Source: Apostichopus californicus
Taxonomy: Eukaryota; Echinodermata; Holothuroidea; Aspidochirotida; Stichopodidae
Length of the DNA: 27,189 bases
Assembly (NCBI GenBank): GCA_020650975.1
Contig: JAIPMN010001233.1
Location: 1-27,189 of the forward strand
Reading direction: 5' to 3'
Shown here: positions 8,346-21,300 of the stretch, in pieces
Position numbering within the stretch: the first letter of the stretch is position 1
Layout: each line of letters begins with the position of its first letter
Position numbers and translations under genes: made by a program
The notes under the pieces: generated by a model
What the model was told of the DNA's origin: nothing
Database searches by the model: none
What the model saw: only the letters and a program-made list of their open reading frames with translations

Positions 8346-10300
8346 GATCAATTCAGTTCTTTTGAATATTCTTGGTAGTAGAGCTGTTGGCATCATAAGA
8401 AAAGCTTGTGGTTGTTATTGTACCAAGAGTTTAAGGTTTCTAATAAATAAGTTGCATACTGTAGTATTGGTAGATTATCAGTCCCTATAAGTTGGAAGTT
8501 TTTCTATTAAAGCCCCATTTTGCATTCAGTCTCCATGGTCTAAATCTTTCTCCAGTACTACCGTGGAGTAAATAATCACACAATCACGATGATGTACTTT
8601 GTTGTCCAAAGTTTGGCCTATTTGCAGATATCCAGCAAAATGAATAATTCAAACCAAACAAAGTTGTCCTTTTCTTTGTTATTGTTTTGGTTGAGATAAA
8701 AACATGAATCAGATGCATGCTCTCATCTCGACAAAAAAATTTTTTTTTGTAAAAAAAATTACATCAAGATTGTGTGATGATTTAATCAACAATAATACCA
8801 GAAACTATTGTGGAGCGAGCAATTTGTTAGTTCGTGTTTATAATGGGGATTTAAATTCTGAAGGATATTTTCATTATTTGAAAGTGTTAATTTTCAGGGT
8901 GTTCAGACTAGTAATTAGTTATTTCAAGTTGCATGAGTCATTTGACCTCATAGCATGTCAATGGGAAATCTAAAAGTGATGCTGAAATTAATCTGAAAGG
9001 CAGTCAATAAATCCATACTGATTGGTTTGACATGCTGTGTATATATTTTGTTATGTTAGATCTTGTATCACACAACTCTCATTTCTAGATTATATATTTT
9101 GCCAGAAAAAGCATTGCTTTCTGAAATAAACTGGCAGCTTCTCCCTAATAAAGAAGGTTGCCACCCTTATATTTATCAAGTTCTTATTGATCTGTACCAT
9201 TTCTTAGTGAATTTCTAATTATTATTAATAATATTATCATTTTTGTCTAGAAACTTAGTTATTCTTGCAATCTGGACTGGGTAGCATTTCCTTCCTGACA
9301 ATGTGATTGTTTTGCAGATATCAGGTACTTTAAAAGTAGTTAACCATCATTGAACTTATATGAGAGTGTACACTTATATGAGAGTGTACACAATCAACCA
9401 TCACTAGCTGTTTAGTATTTACTAAAATTTGTCAAATAGTTTAAAAGTTTGTTCGAATTATGTACTTACATTTTGCAGTAGTATTTCTAGGCATGCCGAG
9501 TTCTAAAATATTTGTTTGGAAAATATTCTCTTTTCATGTTTAATATTGGTTTCACTATCTATAAGATTTTCATATCCCACTTACAATTTGTTTAAGAATT
9601 TCTTTAACTAAGTGTTTATGGTTTCATCTGAACATCAGCTAAAAGCCCTCTCTACAACTCATTTGTTTTCTTCCAACTGATTTTATTTCATGAACATTAT
9701 TGGGGTCAGTCTGCTATTCTCAGGGTTATGTGAAGGCATAGATGTCTGGTATTTATAAAAATTTAAATAATAAACGAGTTATTAACAGATGAGTGAGCAA
9801 TAGTCTGTTTTACATTGAGAATGATGCTGCACTCAAAATTAACTGGTTTAGACTACTTACATGGTAACCTGTCCGGCCTAATGTCATCTATGCATTTCTT
9901 TATTTAAATATTTATTTTCTAAAGACATCTCTTATTTTCATGTTCATATCTCTAATAAAAAAGGAATCTGCCAACATACAAACAACTAGAAGTGTTGTTC
10001 TCTCATTTTGTATTTCAAGTATTATAGTGTGAAGTGCAGCATAGTGTTAACATATCAGATAAGCCTCCCTTTAGTAATTTTAGTCAGAGATGGTGGGCGC
10101 AGCTTCCTATTAAGAGACAATACTTAGAGCATTAATGGAATAAAAACAATAAAAACTACAAGGAATTGAACTTCTACATTTAATTTCAGCCATAGAGATA
10201 TGTACATCTAAAACTCATTTTTTTTCTCACACACAGTAGGTGACTACTTCAAGCACCAATGTCTCTTCTTGGTGAATACATCATCCTTTATACACAAATG
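8346..10300. other. intergenic region / GORAB 3' UTR, first part
   Basis: AT-rich sequence with scattered AATAAA hexamers and an 18-bp perfect duplication (9354-9371 and 9372-9389, ACTTATATGAGAGTGTAC). The 89-codon frame at 8704-8973 is Lys/Phe/Asn-rich with no family resemblance and looks like chance. No RNA gene is seen. Confidence 0.7.
8442..8447 (+). terminator. GORAB: candidate poly(A) signal for GORAB
   Basis: AATAAA lies 220 nt after the GORAB stop, the first canonical hexamer downstream. Further AATAAA copies lie at about 9005 and 9125, so longer 3' ends are possible. Transcript data are needed to choose. Confidence 0.5.
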
Positions 10301-10662
10301 CAAAAGAGGCGACCTGTACAGGCTATTGATAGGCTCTCAACAACAGAGGTCACCTGTACAGTCTATTGATAGGCTATCAACAACATAGGTCACCTGTACA
10401 GTCTATTGATAGGCTATCAACAACATAGGTCACCTGTACAGTCTATTGATAGGCTATCAACAACAAAAGTCACCTGTACAGTCTATTGATAGGCTATCAA
10501 CAACATAGGTCACCTGTACAGTCTATTGATAGGCTATCAACAAAAGGGGTCACCTGTACAGGCTATTGATAGGCTATCAGCAAAATAGTTGACCTGTACA
10601 GACTATATGATAAGCTATCAGCAAAAGAGGTGACCTGTACAGGCTATTGATAGGCTATCATA
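10301..10662. repeat. 40-bp minisatellite, nine units
   Basis: The unit core CACCTGTACAGTCTATTGAT is followed by AGGCTATCAACAACATAGGT. Units start at 10311, 10351, 10391, 10431, 10471, 10511, 10551, 10591 and 10632 (the last shifted by one). Central units are almost identical and edge units are diverged. Each unit contains the near-palindrome TTGATAGGCTATCAA. Confidence 0.95.
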
Positions 10663-13600
10663 GCTGCATAGAACACCACAAGGGACATTCAAAATAAATT
10701 ACTATTCCAAAAGATTGGAAGCACTCTGATTCCAAGATGTGCCAACATTTACTGGTATCATTGATAGGTAACTGTTTAGAATGCATGCTACCTTGTTTAA
10801 TAACTGGGGCAAGGTCAAATTGGTGTACACAAGAATGGGTGGAATCATTAACTTTGTGAAAGAATAACATGATTTTTTTTAGCAGATGGACTCCTTAGAG
10901 GCATGCTTTTGGCATTAACATAACTACTTATTATATTGACATCAAATATTGCTCTGTCATTTATGTTCATTCGAATACAAACATATTCATTGTATGCTAA
11001 TGTAAAAAAAATAGTGTATTGAACTTGATATTGTAGATCTTCAAACCCAACATCAAAAGGTAACCTTAGTTACATTTCACAGCACAACTTGCCAATTTAT
11101 CTTTGCATATAAGAAAGCATGGTGTGTGTGTTGTTTAACATGTCACTGATTGAGAAGACTGAAGTAATTACACCACTTAAAACAACACTGCAGTATAATA
11201 CTTCAATAAACATGTTAAAAAAAGATAAAGTGGTCATTTGAAATATGGAAAATGGACTTCGGTATATAATAATATAACACACAAGACAATACACATTGCA
11301 TGAAGAAACTTTCATGGCAGAGTAACAATAGTACATTCTTAAATCATGGAAAGTTATTTAAGAACAAAATGATCCCACAAAGTTATCTTAGATACAGTGA
11401 AAACGTTTACATACTTCTCTCTTATCTGTTACGTGTCATGATCATCGGTGTGATAAGCAATATGCAGTACCATATTCCTCCTGAAAACATTGTACATGAG
11501 TACTGAGTCTAAACACTCCCAGTTTCAACCCCCCCCCCCCATCCCCCTCCTTTTCCAAAATTAAAATTAGGGACAAAGACAACATCCAAACCTGTCATGG
11601 TCATTAAAAGGATTTTCTTGTGACAAACAATGTGAAACTTATATTGAAGAGAAAAATATTCCACACTGCTATGTAGTTGAAAACCCCGTCTCAATATCGT
11701 GTCCCTAACTTAAGATATGGTTGATTGGGTGTTACCTAGTTTGACTGGCTAAACCTTCAACTACTCCAGGAAGTAGGGTTACAAAATGGGGTCTGTGATT
11801 TCATCTGGGCGAATGCTATTCAAAAGCTTTACTTAGGCATTTATAATCTACTTGTTGATTCTTCCTTGAAACCTGATACATCTGGAGTGTTTGCTTAGCT
11901 GTCACTGTTCTCTGTACTTAAAATTTCATCAAAATAATTCTTTCTTATAGAAATATTCTTTTCCTCTGTGGGTTTAATGATTGACAAACTAGAAGGAACA
12001 GTGAAGACATTTTCAGCTGAGGTGCCATGATGAAATCAATTCTGCAGTTGCCAAAAGCATTTACAAAATATCACACAATTTGAAAATTTCATATCTTAGC
12101 AGCGATACAAAATGCTATTGAAGATGTGGTTCCTACCTAAAGATTCAGACAATTTCCAGCAGTTTTGGTAAGCAATCATTTTCAGCCACCAGAATATCCT
12201 TTTAAATGTTTACTTGTAGTGCTCTGTTTTCAAAATATTCAATACAATAAAGATATTGCTTTATGCATGTAAAATTTTGCACTGCTCTGCAAATTCAGTG
12301 TATGAAATCTTTGATATATTATTTCTTCAACTGGTTGGTACTAGTATTAGTTGATAAGTAAACTGAAACTTATATACAAAGAAGGCTACGCCAAAGTAAA
12401 TTTACAGACCAACCCTGTTGTTTTGTTATTATCTGTTTTGTTGTATATATCCCATTGTAACCTTACAACAATGTAACAGTATGTTTTGTATTTTTGTTCT
12501 GAGTGGCTGAGATGTTTAACCGTGAAAACCACAAGCATCTTTGAAGAAGTGTCACACAAAATAATAAATATATGATAATGTTAACAATATCTTCTTCGAG
12601 CCTACCCACATTATGGGGATCACAACATCAACAAACTTGTACAGATACTATATTGACTGCAACATAAATATGCCAAGCTTAACAAGAAAATTACAAGCTT
12701 GAGCTTTCATAAAAAAAATTAAAAAAAGGATGCAGAAATAAAAACAATTTGGACAGAAAATGGAAAACAAAAATGAGTGTAGACATTTTTTTTTGGCTGA
12801 AGAGTTGTTTGGTATTATCAAATAAAAGGAAGTTCTAACTGAAAACTAGAAATTCCTTCTTGCCAAAAAGAAAATGTGGCAAAAAGGGACTTCTCTCTGC
12901 AGAAATCATGAGTAAGTACACAACTAAGGGTTTGTGTTGACAGTAAACAAGAACCTTCTTGCAAGAACAAACAGACTCAAGTTGCAGCTGATTTTCTAGA
13001 GCAGCATGAATATCCTTTGGTCATGTAATAGGAATATATGTTATTTATTCTGATAACCTGATTAAATACATCCATGGCAGCATGTTTACTCATCTGCTCA
13101 AATATATAGAAAAAGGTAAACAATTTTTTCTCTCTCTCTTGTGACCTAAATTTAAATTAGAACAATGAGATTTTAGGACACAGGTGTTCATTTCTAGATG
13201 GCACGCATGTAGGCCGTGCTCACTTGGATATGTTCCGGCTGCATGTTCTGGCTGCAACTAATGAATTAAATAGCAATAGTTTTGGAGGTGTGTCCATATG
13301 TGACCAATCAACAGTTAGGATACAAAAAATCCCATCATAGTAGTTCTGGGGTCTAGCTGTCGTGTTAAATTCTGCACATTCTGCAGATCTGGATTTTTAC
13401 TGTTATCAGAAGGTTCTCAGTATGAATTCCTTACTAATGGTTGTTTATAATATAACTTCATGCAATCTGTTATTTTATCGTCTAAATTCATCCTTAATCT
13501 GAGGGTTCGCAGTAAAAATAAATCATCATAAAATTGAATGAAACTCTTGATAGTCTATTTTTGGAGTGGCAAATCTTTAAATTCTAGGCTTTGCTAGCCT

Positions 13601-14987
13601 AAACAGTAATACACCCCAGGGCAAGACCAGATAAAAGAATAGAAAAATAACATACCTCTACCCAAAGTAAAATGATACCATGCTCCAAACAGCAAGAGCT
13701 TGTTTGTTAAGTTGCAAGGTAAACAAAATACAGATGCAGAGTTTTTCATTTTTTTATGATGGCTTGATATACCCTTCTTACAGTTGCCTCTAAGCATACA
13801 TGGAACAACCACAACAGAAACAATATCTTTACCCTTTCAGGGAATACCACTGAGCTTTATCAGATAACAACCCAAAATGTATCCTGCCTTTAATACTGGG
13901 ATCTTGAAAACACCCTAACAGCTAACTCAGATTCAAACCTAGCTTCCATAAAATTTAAACATGATTATAAATTCCTCTATGAAAAATGTGATGACATCCA
14001 TTTCAATCTATCAATTCAAAATGAAACATTTAGATTGCACAAACTTAATTTGTATGAATATCAGTGTTGGTGATGTTGTATCCACTAAATGAGTAAAAGG
14101 AGTTGTAAATGTTTGTTCTAAGATCTGAAAATGTCAGTAAGGCCAACACTAATAACAGAGATGGTGATGAGCACACACAACTAGTTACAGCTATTCAATA
14201 CCACTCCAATAATTGCAAACTATTTCCTCTCTTTTCTTTTTGTTGCCCTCTCTTTCTTTCTTAAAGTTTAAGATAATTTAGTTTTGGAAAATAGAACATA
14301 AACAAGTTTCACTGATCACATAAAATGTACTTGTGCATTGATGCAAACATGTAGCAACGATTAATATCGCTAGTGATGGATTACCCAACAAGCATATGAC
14401 ACAAGTGCCCGGGGGAACCCAAAGGTCAACAGGACAGCACTGTGAATACTTCCAGGCAAAACATGCAAACATTTCATTTGGGACTGTGCTGGCAAAATGT
14501 ATTAAGAGGTGAGGTGGGGCAAACAGGTGCTGCATTGGGGCTCCATGGAGTGTTAATCATTCTCACATGTCTTTAGGTTATCTTTGAACATTCTACATAA
14601 TACTGTGACATGATTATCTGATAAGTCAGTTAAATCAAAACAAACAACAGCTTAATTGAGTGCACAGCTTATAAAGCTCCTAAACAAAACCCCTAACTTC
14701 AATTAATTCCAACATGAAATATACAGTGTAGAGCAGCCAGTATGTTTCACTTTCATGAGATAATTATACAATCCTATACCATTTGATTGGCATATTGTAC
14801 AGAATGGCTCAACGTCTGTCAGGAGATTCAGCAGAATTGGGTAGAATGACTTATTACTACACAGATGTGTTATAGTTGCGTAGCTATGTGGTTCTCCTAT
14901 ACTGTTTAAAGGATGAATGAGCAGATGAGGCAAACAGCTGGTGCATAAGCTAAGCCGCTTTATACATATATATAAATATGTAGCACT
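10663..14987. other. intergenic region between convergent genes
   Basis: About 4.3 kb without a supportable gene. It has simple tracts (C run at about 11529-11540, CT run at about 13130-13140, several A/T runs). ORFs of 60-112 codons on either strand have no recognised motifs. Part may be the KLHL20 3' UTR if a distal poly(A) site is used. Confidence 0.65.
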
Positions 14988-14993
14988 TTTATT
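14988..14993 (-). terminator. KLHL20: candidate poly(A) signal for KLHL20
   Basis: TTTATT on the + strand is AATAAA on the - strand, 88 nt after the KLHL20 stop. Vertebrate KLHL20 has a long 3' UTR, so use of this proximal site is uncertain. Confidence 0.4.
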
Positions 14994-15081
14994 TGCAACG
15001 ACACACATGGTTAGCTTGAGCTTGGCAGCCTCTTCATGCATCTATTCAACGTTATCCACCAGCAGCTATCATGTGACAGTA

Positions 15082-15315
15082 TCATGTGACAGTCAAATCT
15101 GCCATTCGTTTTGCATCTTTGGTTCCGTACATGTGACCATCTGATTGTGACAGTTTGACTACTCCTACACCACCTCCGAGTCTCCTGTAGTTCATATTAC
15201 CACACATCTTCCATGACTTGCTCTCTGGATCATAAACCTCAACAGTCTTTAAGTACGTTGTGCCATCAAAGCCTCCAACTGCCATCAAGCGACCATTCAC
15301 CACAGCTAAACCGAC
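15082..15315 (-). CDS. KLHL20: KLHL20 coding exon 8 (terminal; last Kelch motifs)
   Basis: The acceptor is ATTTCTCAG|GTC at 15316/15315. The exon encodes 77 residues and a stop at 15084-15082. [20 protein letters not shown] and [14 protein letters not shown] match human KLHL20. The last roughly 20 residues (after VVKLSQSDG) extend past the short human end and are divergent. Confidence 0.95.
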   Translation of the reverse strand, partial: VGLAVVNGRLMAVGGFDGTTYLKTVEVYDPESKSWKMCGNMNYRRLGGGVGVVKLSQSDGHMYGTKDAKRMADLTVT

Positions 15316-18300
15316 CTGAGAAATGTGACAATCAAAATATAAATATACTCTCTCAATCAAATAGTTATGAAATATTGCTTAGAATGGGACAAAGGATTAG
15401 GGGGGGGGGGATGGTTGACAGACACAAAGCAAAGTTCTAGAAACAGTTCAAGGTTCCGCTAAGGCACAGCAAATCTTTAACTGTTGTCCGACGGTCCAAG
15501 ACGACCAAATTTATGTTCAACCAAAATCAGCTTGGATTAGTTATTTACATCAAATTCAAACTGCTTATCTACTGCAAATATGTAAGTATAGTAAGCAAAT
15601 GTATAATGTATAAGAAGGCCATATGTTTCGATCTTGGCATGATCTTCTTCGAAGGCAAACTGAGACAAAGAATATTTTTACAGCCAGAAACACAAAACTG
15701 TATTGGGGTACCTATGCTTTGTTATGGATTCTTAAAGACAAAAATTATGGGAAATTGAGGGAATGAACCAAATCTTGAAAGTTACTTGAAATCATCTCAT
15801 AACAAGATTTTGTGAGCATCATTACAGTGCTCACGCTAAGCCCACCCACTCATTTATATGCAAAGTCGACACTAATAAACAAAAAGGATATATCGCCAGT
15901 ATCATTGTATCAACTCAAAACTTCCTGTATAGATATCAATGATAGTGTAGTTTTCTCACTTATTTTGTTGTACGTCTAAGCAAGAGAAGCCATATACATC
16001 ATCAGCTTACACCAAGTATGAACTTGATTATATAGATTTCTGATGCTGGCAGCATGGCAACCAAAAATGTCACTCTATCTGTATGATTAAATATTAAACA
16101 CATACTTAACCTTGTGCAAAGCAAAACACACATATTTTTTTTTAAGAATTGGATGGACATCCAGGTACTAGTTGTGTGTAGCAACTGGTCATGAGAGTAG
16201 GTTATAGTACACTGTAAGAACTAGAATAGGGCCTTACCCCACTTCTCCTTGAATTCATGGCAACGATGGGTTTCCATGTGTTGGTTACTGGATCGTAACG
16301 TTCAGCACTGCTTAGTTCTGTTTGCTCGTCCCTGCCTCCTACTGCGTACAACATGTCATTGTATACAGCACAACCCAGATGTTTACGCTTTGTACCCATC
16401 GGTGCAACAGGTGTCCATTTATTGCTTCTTGGGTCATACCTCTCCACTGTAAATTAGAAATGATCAAGATACCAACACAAATTGTACTAAATGTATTCTT
16501 AGGTAAGAAATGTCCTAATGCATTAGAGTTGTCAAATACAATGATTTGGCTACAGCAAGAAAGTGGGATATTTGATGTGGAAAAGTAGTAACACACAACT
16601 TTAAGGAAAAACAGGTTAAACTTAAATAAGCAAAACTAGTTTATGGCCCAGAGGAGTGGTCTCAGAGTGCCCCTTCCAGTTGGTCTAAATGTTCTTTGAC
16701 AGAGTGCTCATATGCAAAATGGTGGCATATTTCTAAACTTGCTATCTTCAGTTCCCATTAACATCTTGTAATCATCTCTATCTATTCTTCACTTTGCTCA
16801 GAAAACATCTGCTTTCTGTTGCATCTGTTCATAAAGTTGTATTAGCAAGCACTCTCCGTGTGGAGACTGCCTCACTGGCTAAAATACCACTGGATGTGCC
16901 TTACTTTTCTTGCCCATTTTACCGAGGATCTGGCTATCCAAACGATGGCTGAGTATGTCACTGGTTACCGTCTTGCATGGAAACCTTATTTCAATATCTT
17001 GAAACTAGATTACCATGTCGATGTTTTCACAAATTTATGGTTATATTGCAAATACAGACATTTGGAAAACTAGGTAACAAAGAGCTTAACCCTCCAATCC
17101 TTACCTGTGTTAAGGGGTGATGTTCCATCTGAACCACCGATAGCATAAAGATAGCCACCTAAAACTGCTACTGCTACACCAAGTCTCCTGGTACTCATGG
17201 CTGCTACACATGTCCAACGATTTGAATGAGGTTCATATCTATTCAGTAAACCAATAAAGACAGCTGATAATGCTTCAGTATTGTATTTTAGTCAGGCAAT
17301 GCATAGAATTAATGCCTCCAACTAGGCCAGCCATAGCAGACAGGCAAGATATCAGTTTAGAAGATATCAGTTTAGTTGGAGATAAAACAAAAGTAGAGTG
17401 ACCACATGTACTAAAGCACAAATCTACTAAATCTGCTAGTTTTTGCCTCATTGTGTTCTTTTCCACTCAGTAAGCTTAGTTCATGATAAGAGTAGGAAGT
17501 TGACAAAAGTTGGAAAACAGTCTTATGCATATCACTATCGGTAGCCAAAATACAACGTTGTACGAAGCACAATTAATCAACTAATTATACAACTTTGACA
17601 ACTCATACTTCAGTTGTAATGCAGCCTACATAGAACAAGTATCCAGGGCATAGCAAGAAAACTACTTCTCCAGACATTTACAAATTCTTAACACACTTTT
17701 TAAAACATTTCTTGTCCACAAAGGTTGAATTAATAAATGCAAACAAGGACACCAAAATCTATCACAAACGACGACAAATCCACAAAAGAAAAAGAAAGTA
17801 GAAGTAGCTTCTGGTAACAATACAACATATATAGTGTAAACAATACAACATATATAGAGTAAACAATACAACATATATAGAGTAAACAATACAACATATA
17901 TAGAGTAAACAATACAACATATATAGAGTAAACAATACAACATATATAGTGTAAACTGCAGACAACTCAAATACCAAGTACTGATAGACGTCTAGTGTGG
18001 AACAAAGAAGCATAGGGATACCAGTAGAATTCCTCAGATGCTAATGAGGATTGTCTGGCATTCATGGAGGAATGCAAAACCTAGTAGCAACAACATCATT
18101 CGCAGTTATAACCCTAGTTAGTTAGCAAGTCAATTAGTGTTATTTTCTTTGTCTTTTTTTTGTTTACCTTTCCACTATGTTTAAGCAGGACACACCATCT
18201 TGCCCACCAACAGCGTACATGTAACGATCCAGCACGGCAACCCCAACACTGGTCCGACAAGTGCTTGTGGGCGCAACATCATCACACCACTGGTCTGTTT

Positions 18301-21300
18301 GTGGGTCGTACCTACAACAAGTATTGAGGTTAGTGACAAATCATGAAAACTTGCAGCAAAACAATTAGGCAAAAGACAAAAAAAATTGATAAAAACATTA
18401 TAATCCTCAAGATAACAAAAATCTTCTTTCACAGGGGCTAACAGTAGGGAGTAAATATTCAAAGTTAAGCAGATCTCATTTATACTATAATGAAAATATC
18501 TTAACTATTGACATTTCTGACTTTCTAAAGGAAACTGTATTGCTTTTGAAACTTTCTTCATGGTACTAGCTACAACATTGTCAAGGGTTAACCACACAAT
18601 AGTAAATAAAGGACAAATCATAAAACTTTTGTTGAATATGCAGCACTGCTGTACCTTTCAATGCTGTTGAGGTAAGATGACCCATCGTGACCTCCTACTG
18701 CATACAGAAGATCATCTAAAACAGCCACACCAACTCCACACCTTCTCTTGCACATCGAGGCCACCAGTTTCCATTCACCTGTCTGTGGATTGTACTTCTC
18801 TACAGTAGATATGGCATCTCCACTACACCAACCTCCAACTAAAAATTTGAAACACAAAGACACAATGCACCCACAGGAAGTTTATTGATGTCGACAATAA
18901 GACACAAACAAGCAAATTGCCTTCACAAAGTATGTTCCTCTGCCGTAGATGTAATTCGCATTGCAAGATTGTATTCTTTGTTGCACCTGAAGAAAATGAA
19001 AACCTGATACACCTCAAATGAAAATTTTTTTTCTTTACATTTTAACTACTTCGAAAGTTGTTCATATAATAATATCAATAATGACACGGCTGGTTATATG
19101 CATTACGTACTCGAGTGTAACAAAAACCTGGAAGCATTTTAGGTTTAATTCAGAGGTTGTTCATTATCGCTATGAGAACAAATAGGAAGTGAACCAGTAA
19201 ACACGTCACATGTCTGCTTCATGAAAATAGGTGCCCAGAAGGAACTGAGAGGTTGCACAAAACCAGGTGTTTATACTGATGCTAACATCTATGAAAATGG
19301 GGCAGAAGAAAATACTTTTTCAGATGGCATTCCATGTAACTGTCTTTGCCTCTGTTCAACAGTTGAGGCTTATACTAGTATTCTCACCGGCAAACAAGAC
19401 TTCACCACATCTGATTGGTTTGCGAGGTTGAGTTCTTGGACCCTGCATCAATGGTCTTTCTTGAGGTAGGAGGAGGTAATTCTTGGCTTCGTCTACCAGA
19501 TCCCTACAAGCCTCGTCACTTTTAATAAGAGGATCCCGGCTGACAGTTCCTACCAGAAACTTTGGTGAGAGTAACGGTATTCGCACATGCTGTAAAATCT
19601 GTGGAAAGATTAACCAGAAAGCCAGTTGGCTTTATAGTGAGTTCCTTGCCATGTTTCGCATGAGAACATTAACAGTAACACTACAAACAAGATTCTTATA
19701 TGTTGACCGTTACTGATCAGCAAAGTTCTTGCACTAGCATGGACCTAACTATCAAGTAAGAATTAAGTCCATTAACCAAGCGTCACTTTTGCGGGTATCA
19801 TGTCTTCATGGTTTTCAGACCTATAATAGCCTAGAATGAACTACCAAAGGTGTACCTTTTGAGTAATCAGGTGCATGTTTACAAAATTCTAAGACTTTGA
19901 CCTCAAATAACCTCAAGAATAGGGTTCTTGTAATGAATAAGGTGTACCATATGTACCAAATATGACAATCATCCAAACCTTAATTCAAGGGTTATCAGGT
20001 TCACAAAGTTTTCAGAGTTTGACCTCTGTTGACCTCAAAGAACTTTTGACATCTACCAATTTCAACAGGGTTCTTGTACTCGCCAATGCAGATTGACATA
20101 CCAAGTACGAACTTCAGCAGATATGTACTTTTTGAGTTGTTTACAAGGTTTTAGAGTTTAACCTATGCTGACTGCAAATGACCTTTGACCTCCACCAATT
20201 TCACTAGATTTCTTAAACTTACCAGGAGGTATCTACATACCATGTATGAACATTATCAAAGATTTACTTTCGAGTTATTGTGTTTACAAAGTTTTCAGTT
20301 AACCTCAAATGACCTTTGACCTTCACAACAAAGAGTAGGGTTCTTGCACTCAATAAGATGATCCACACACCAAGCGTGAAGTTAATCCACCATGATCTTT
20401 TTGAATTACCCTTTTACAAGCATGTGTCACATACACACAATCTGCATCACCACTGCATAGACTCTTTTACTCTTCAGTTAGGAATCAATACCACTGCTTA
20501 CAGAGAAATGAACAGGAACATTGAGTGCTGTCTTCTAGGATGAAGTATGTAACAGTATGATAATAGAAAATTAAACCTTTCCTTTGACAAGTATTGCAAA
20601 CGTATGTATGCATCCATTCCTCTCATCAACTGTAAATTTACAGATCACAATATTTCAAGGTTATCATGCAGAAGTGGTCAAGGCAGTGGCCTTGTGTTCA
20701 AAGGTTTGCAGGTTCGAGTCCTGGTCAGATCATTACATTGTGTCATTGGGCAAGGCACTTTACCTCCACTGCCTCTCTTCCATGGGTAGATGTGTTCCCC
20801 AGCCCTGTAATCACAAAGACAGTGACCAACCAAGGGTAGATGTGTTCCCCAGCCCTGTAATCATAAAGACAGTGACCAACCAAGGGTAGATGTGTTCCCC
20901 AGCCCTGTAATCATAAAGACAGTGACCTACCATGGGTAGATGTGTTCCCCAGCCCCGTAATCATAAACACAGTGATCTACCAAGAGTATATGTGTTCCCC
21001 AGCCCCGTAATCATAAAGACAGTGACCTACCAAGGGTATATGTGTTCCCCAGCCGGTAATCATTAAGACAGCGACCTACCATGGGTAGATGTGTTCCCCA
21101 GCCCTGTTTTGATAAAGAAGATGACCTACCAAGGATGAATGTTTTCCCTAGGCCTTCTTTGATAAAGATGGTAACTTACCGAGGGTAGATGTTTCCGCCT
21201 CTCAGGTATGTTATACCTCACCCACGACATGACTGCGTTGAAGACTTGCTCTTCATTCAATACGTTGAGTTCATTGCTAGCTGTGATTTCAATCAGTTGA

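Larger units (their letters stand above)
19599..21179 (-). other. KLHL20: KLHL20 intron 2
   Basis: A 1.58-kb intron that is mostly repeats. In + order it holds the inverted AGGTCA-type family (about 19840-20340), a tRNA-derived SINE (about 20658-20783) and a 50-bp minisatellite (20784-21179) reaching the donor site. Confidence 0.85.

Noticed and set aside
8704..8973. 89-codon + strand frame after GORAB
   Set aside because: Low-complexity start (Lys/Phe run), no domain; it lies in AT-rich 3' flank.
10301..10662. CRISPR-like regular repeats
   Set aside because: The whole 40-bp unit repeats with no unique spacers, and the context is an animal genome; it is a minisatellite. The same holds for the 24-, 36- and 50-bp arrays.
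14703..15041. 112-codon - strand frame just downstream of the KLHL20 stop
   Set aside because: No similarity to any Kelch or other domain; it begins in probable 3' UTR and is out of context as coding.
16858..17073. 71-codon + strand frame in KLHL20 intron 6
   Set aside because: No recognisable family and antisense to the intron; chance length.
17662..18013. Three overlapping - strand frames rich in [18 protein letters not shown] repeats
   Set aside because: Produced by the 23-bp minisatellite, which keeps all frames open; not membrane proteins.
20658..20735. Functional tRNA gene
   Set aside because: A and B boxes are present but the stems and acceptor arm do not pair, and a SINE-type body follows.
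21126..21179. Continuation of KLHL20 exon 2 past the donor ([10 protein letters not shown] and onwards)
   Set aside because: The frame loses similarity exactly at the GTAAGT donor and resumes with ILQHVR in exon 3, as in human.
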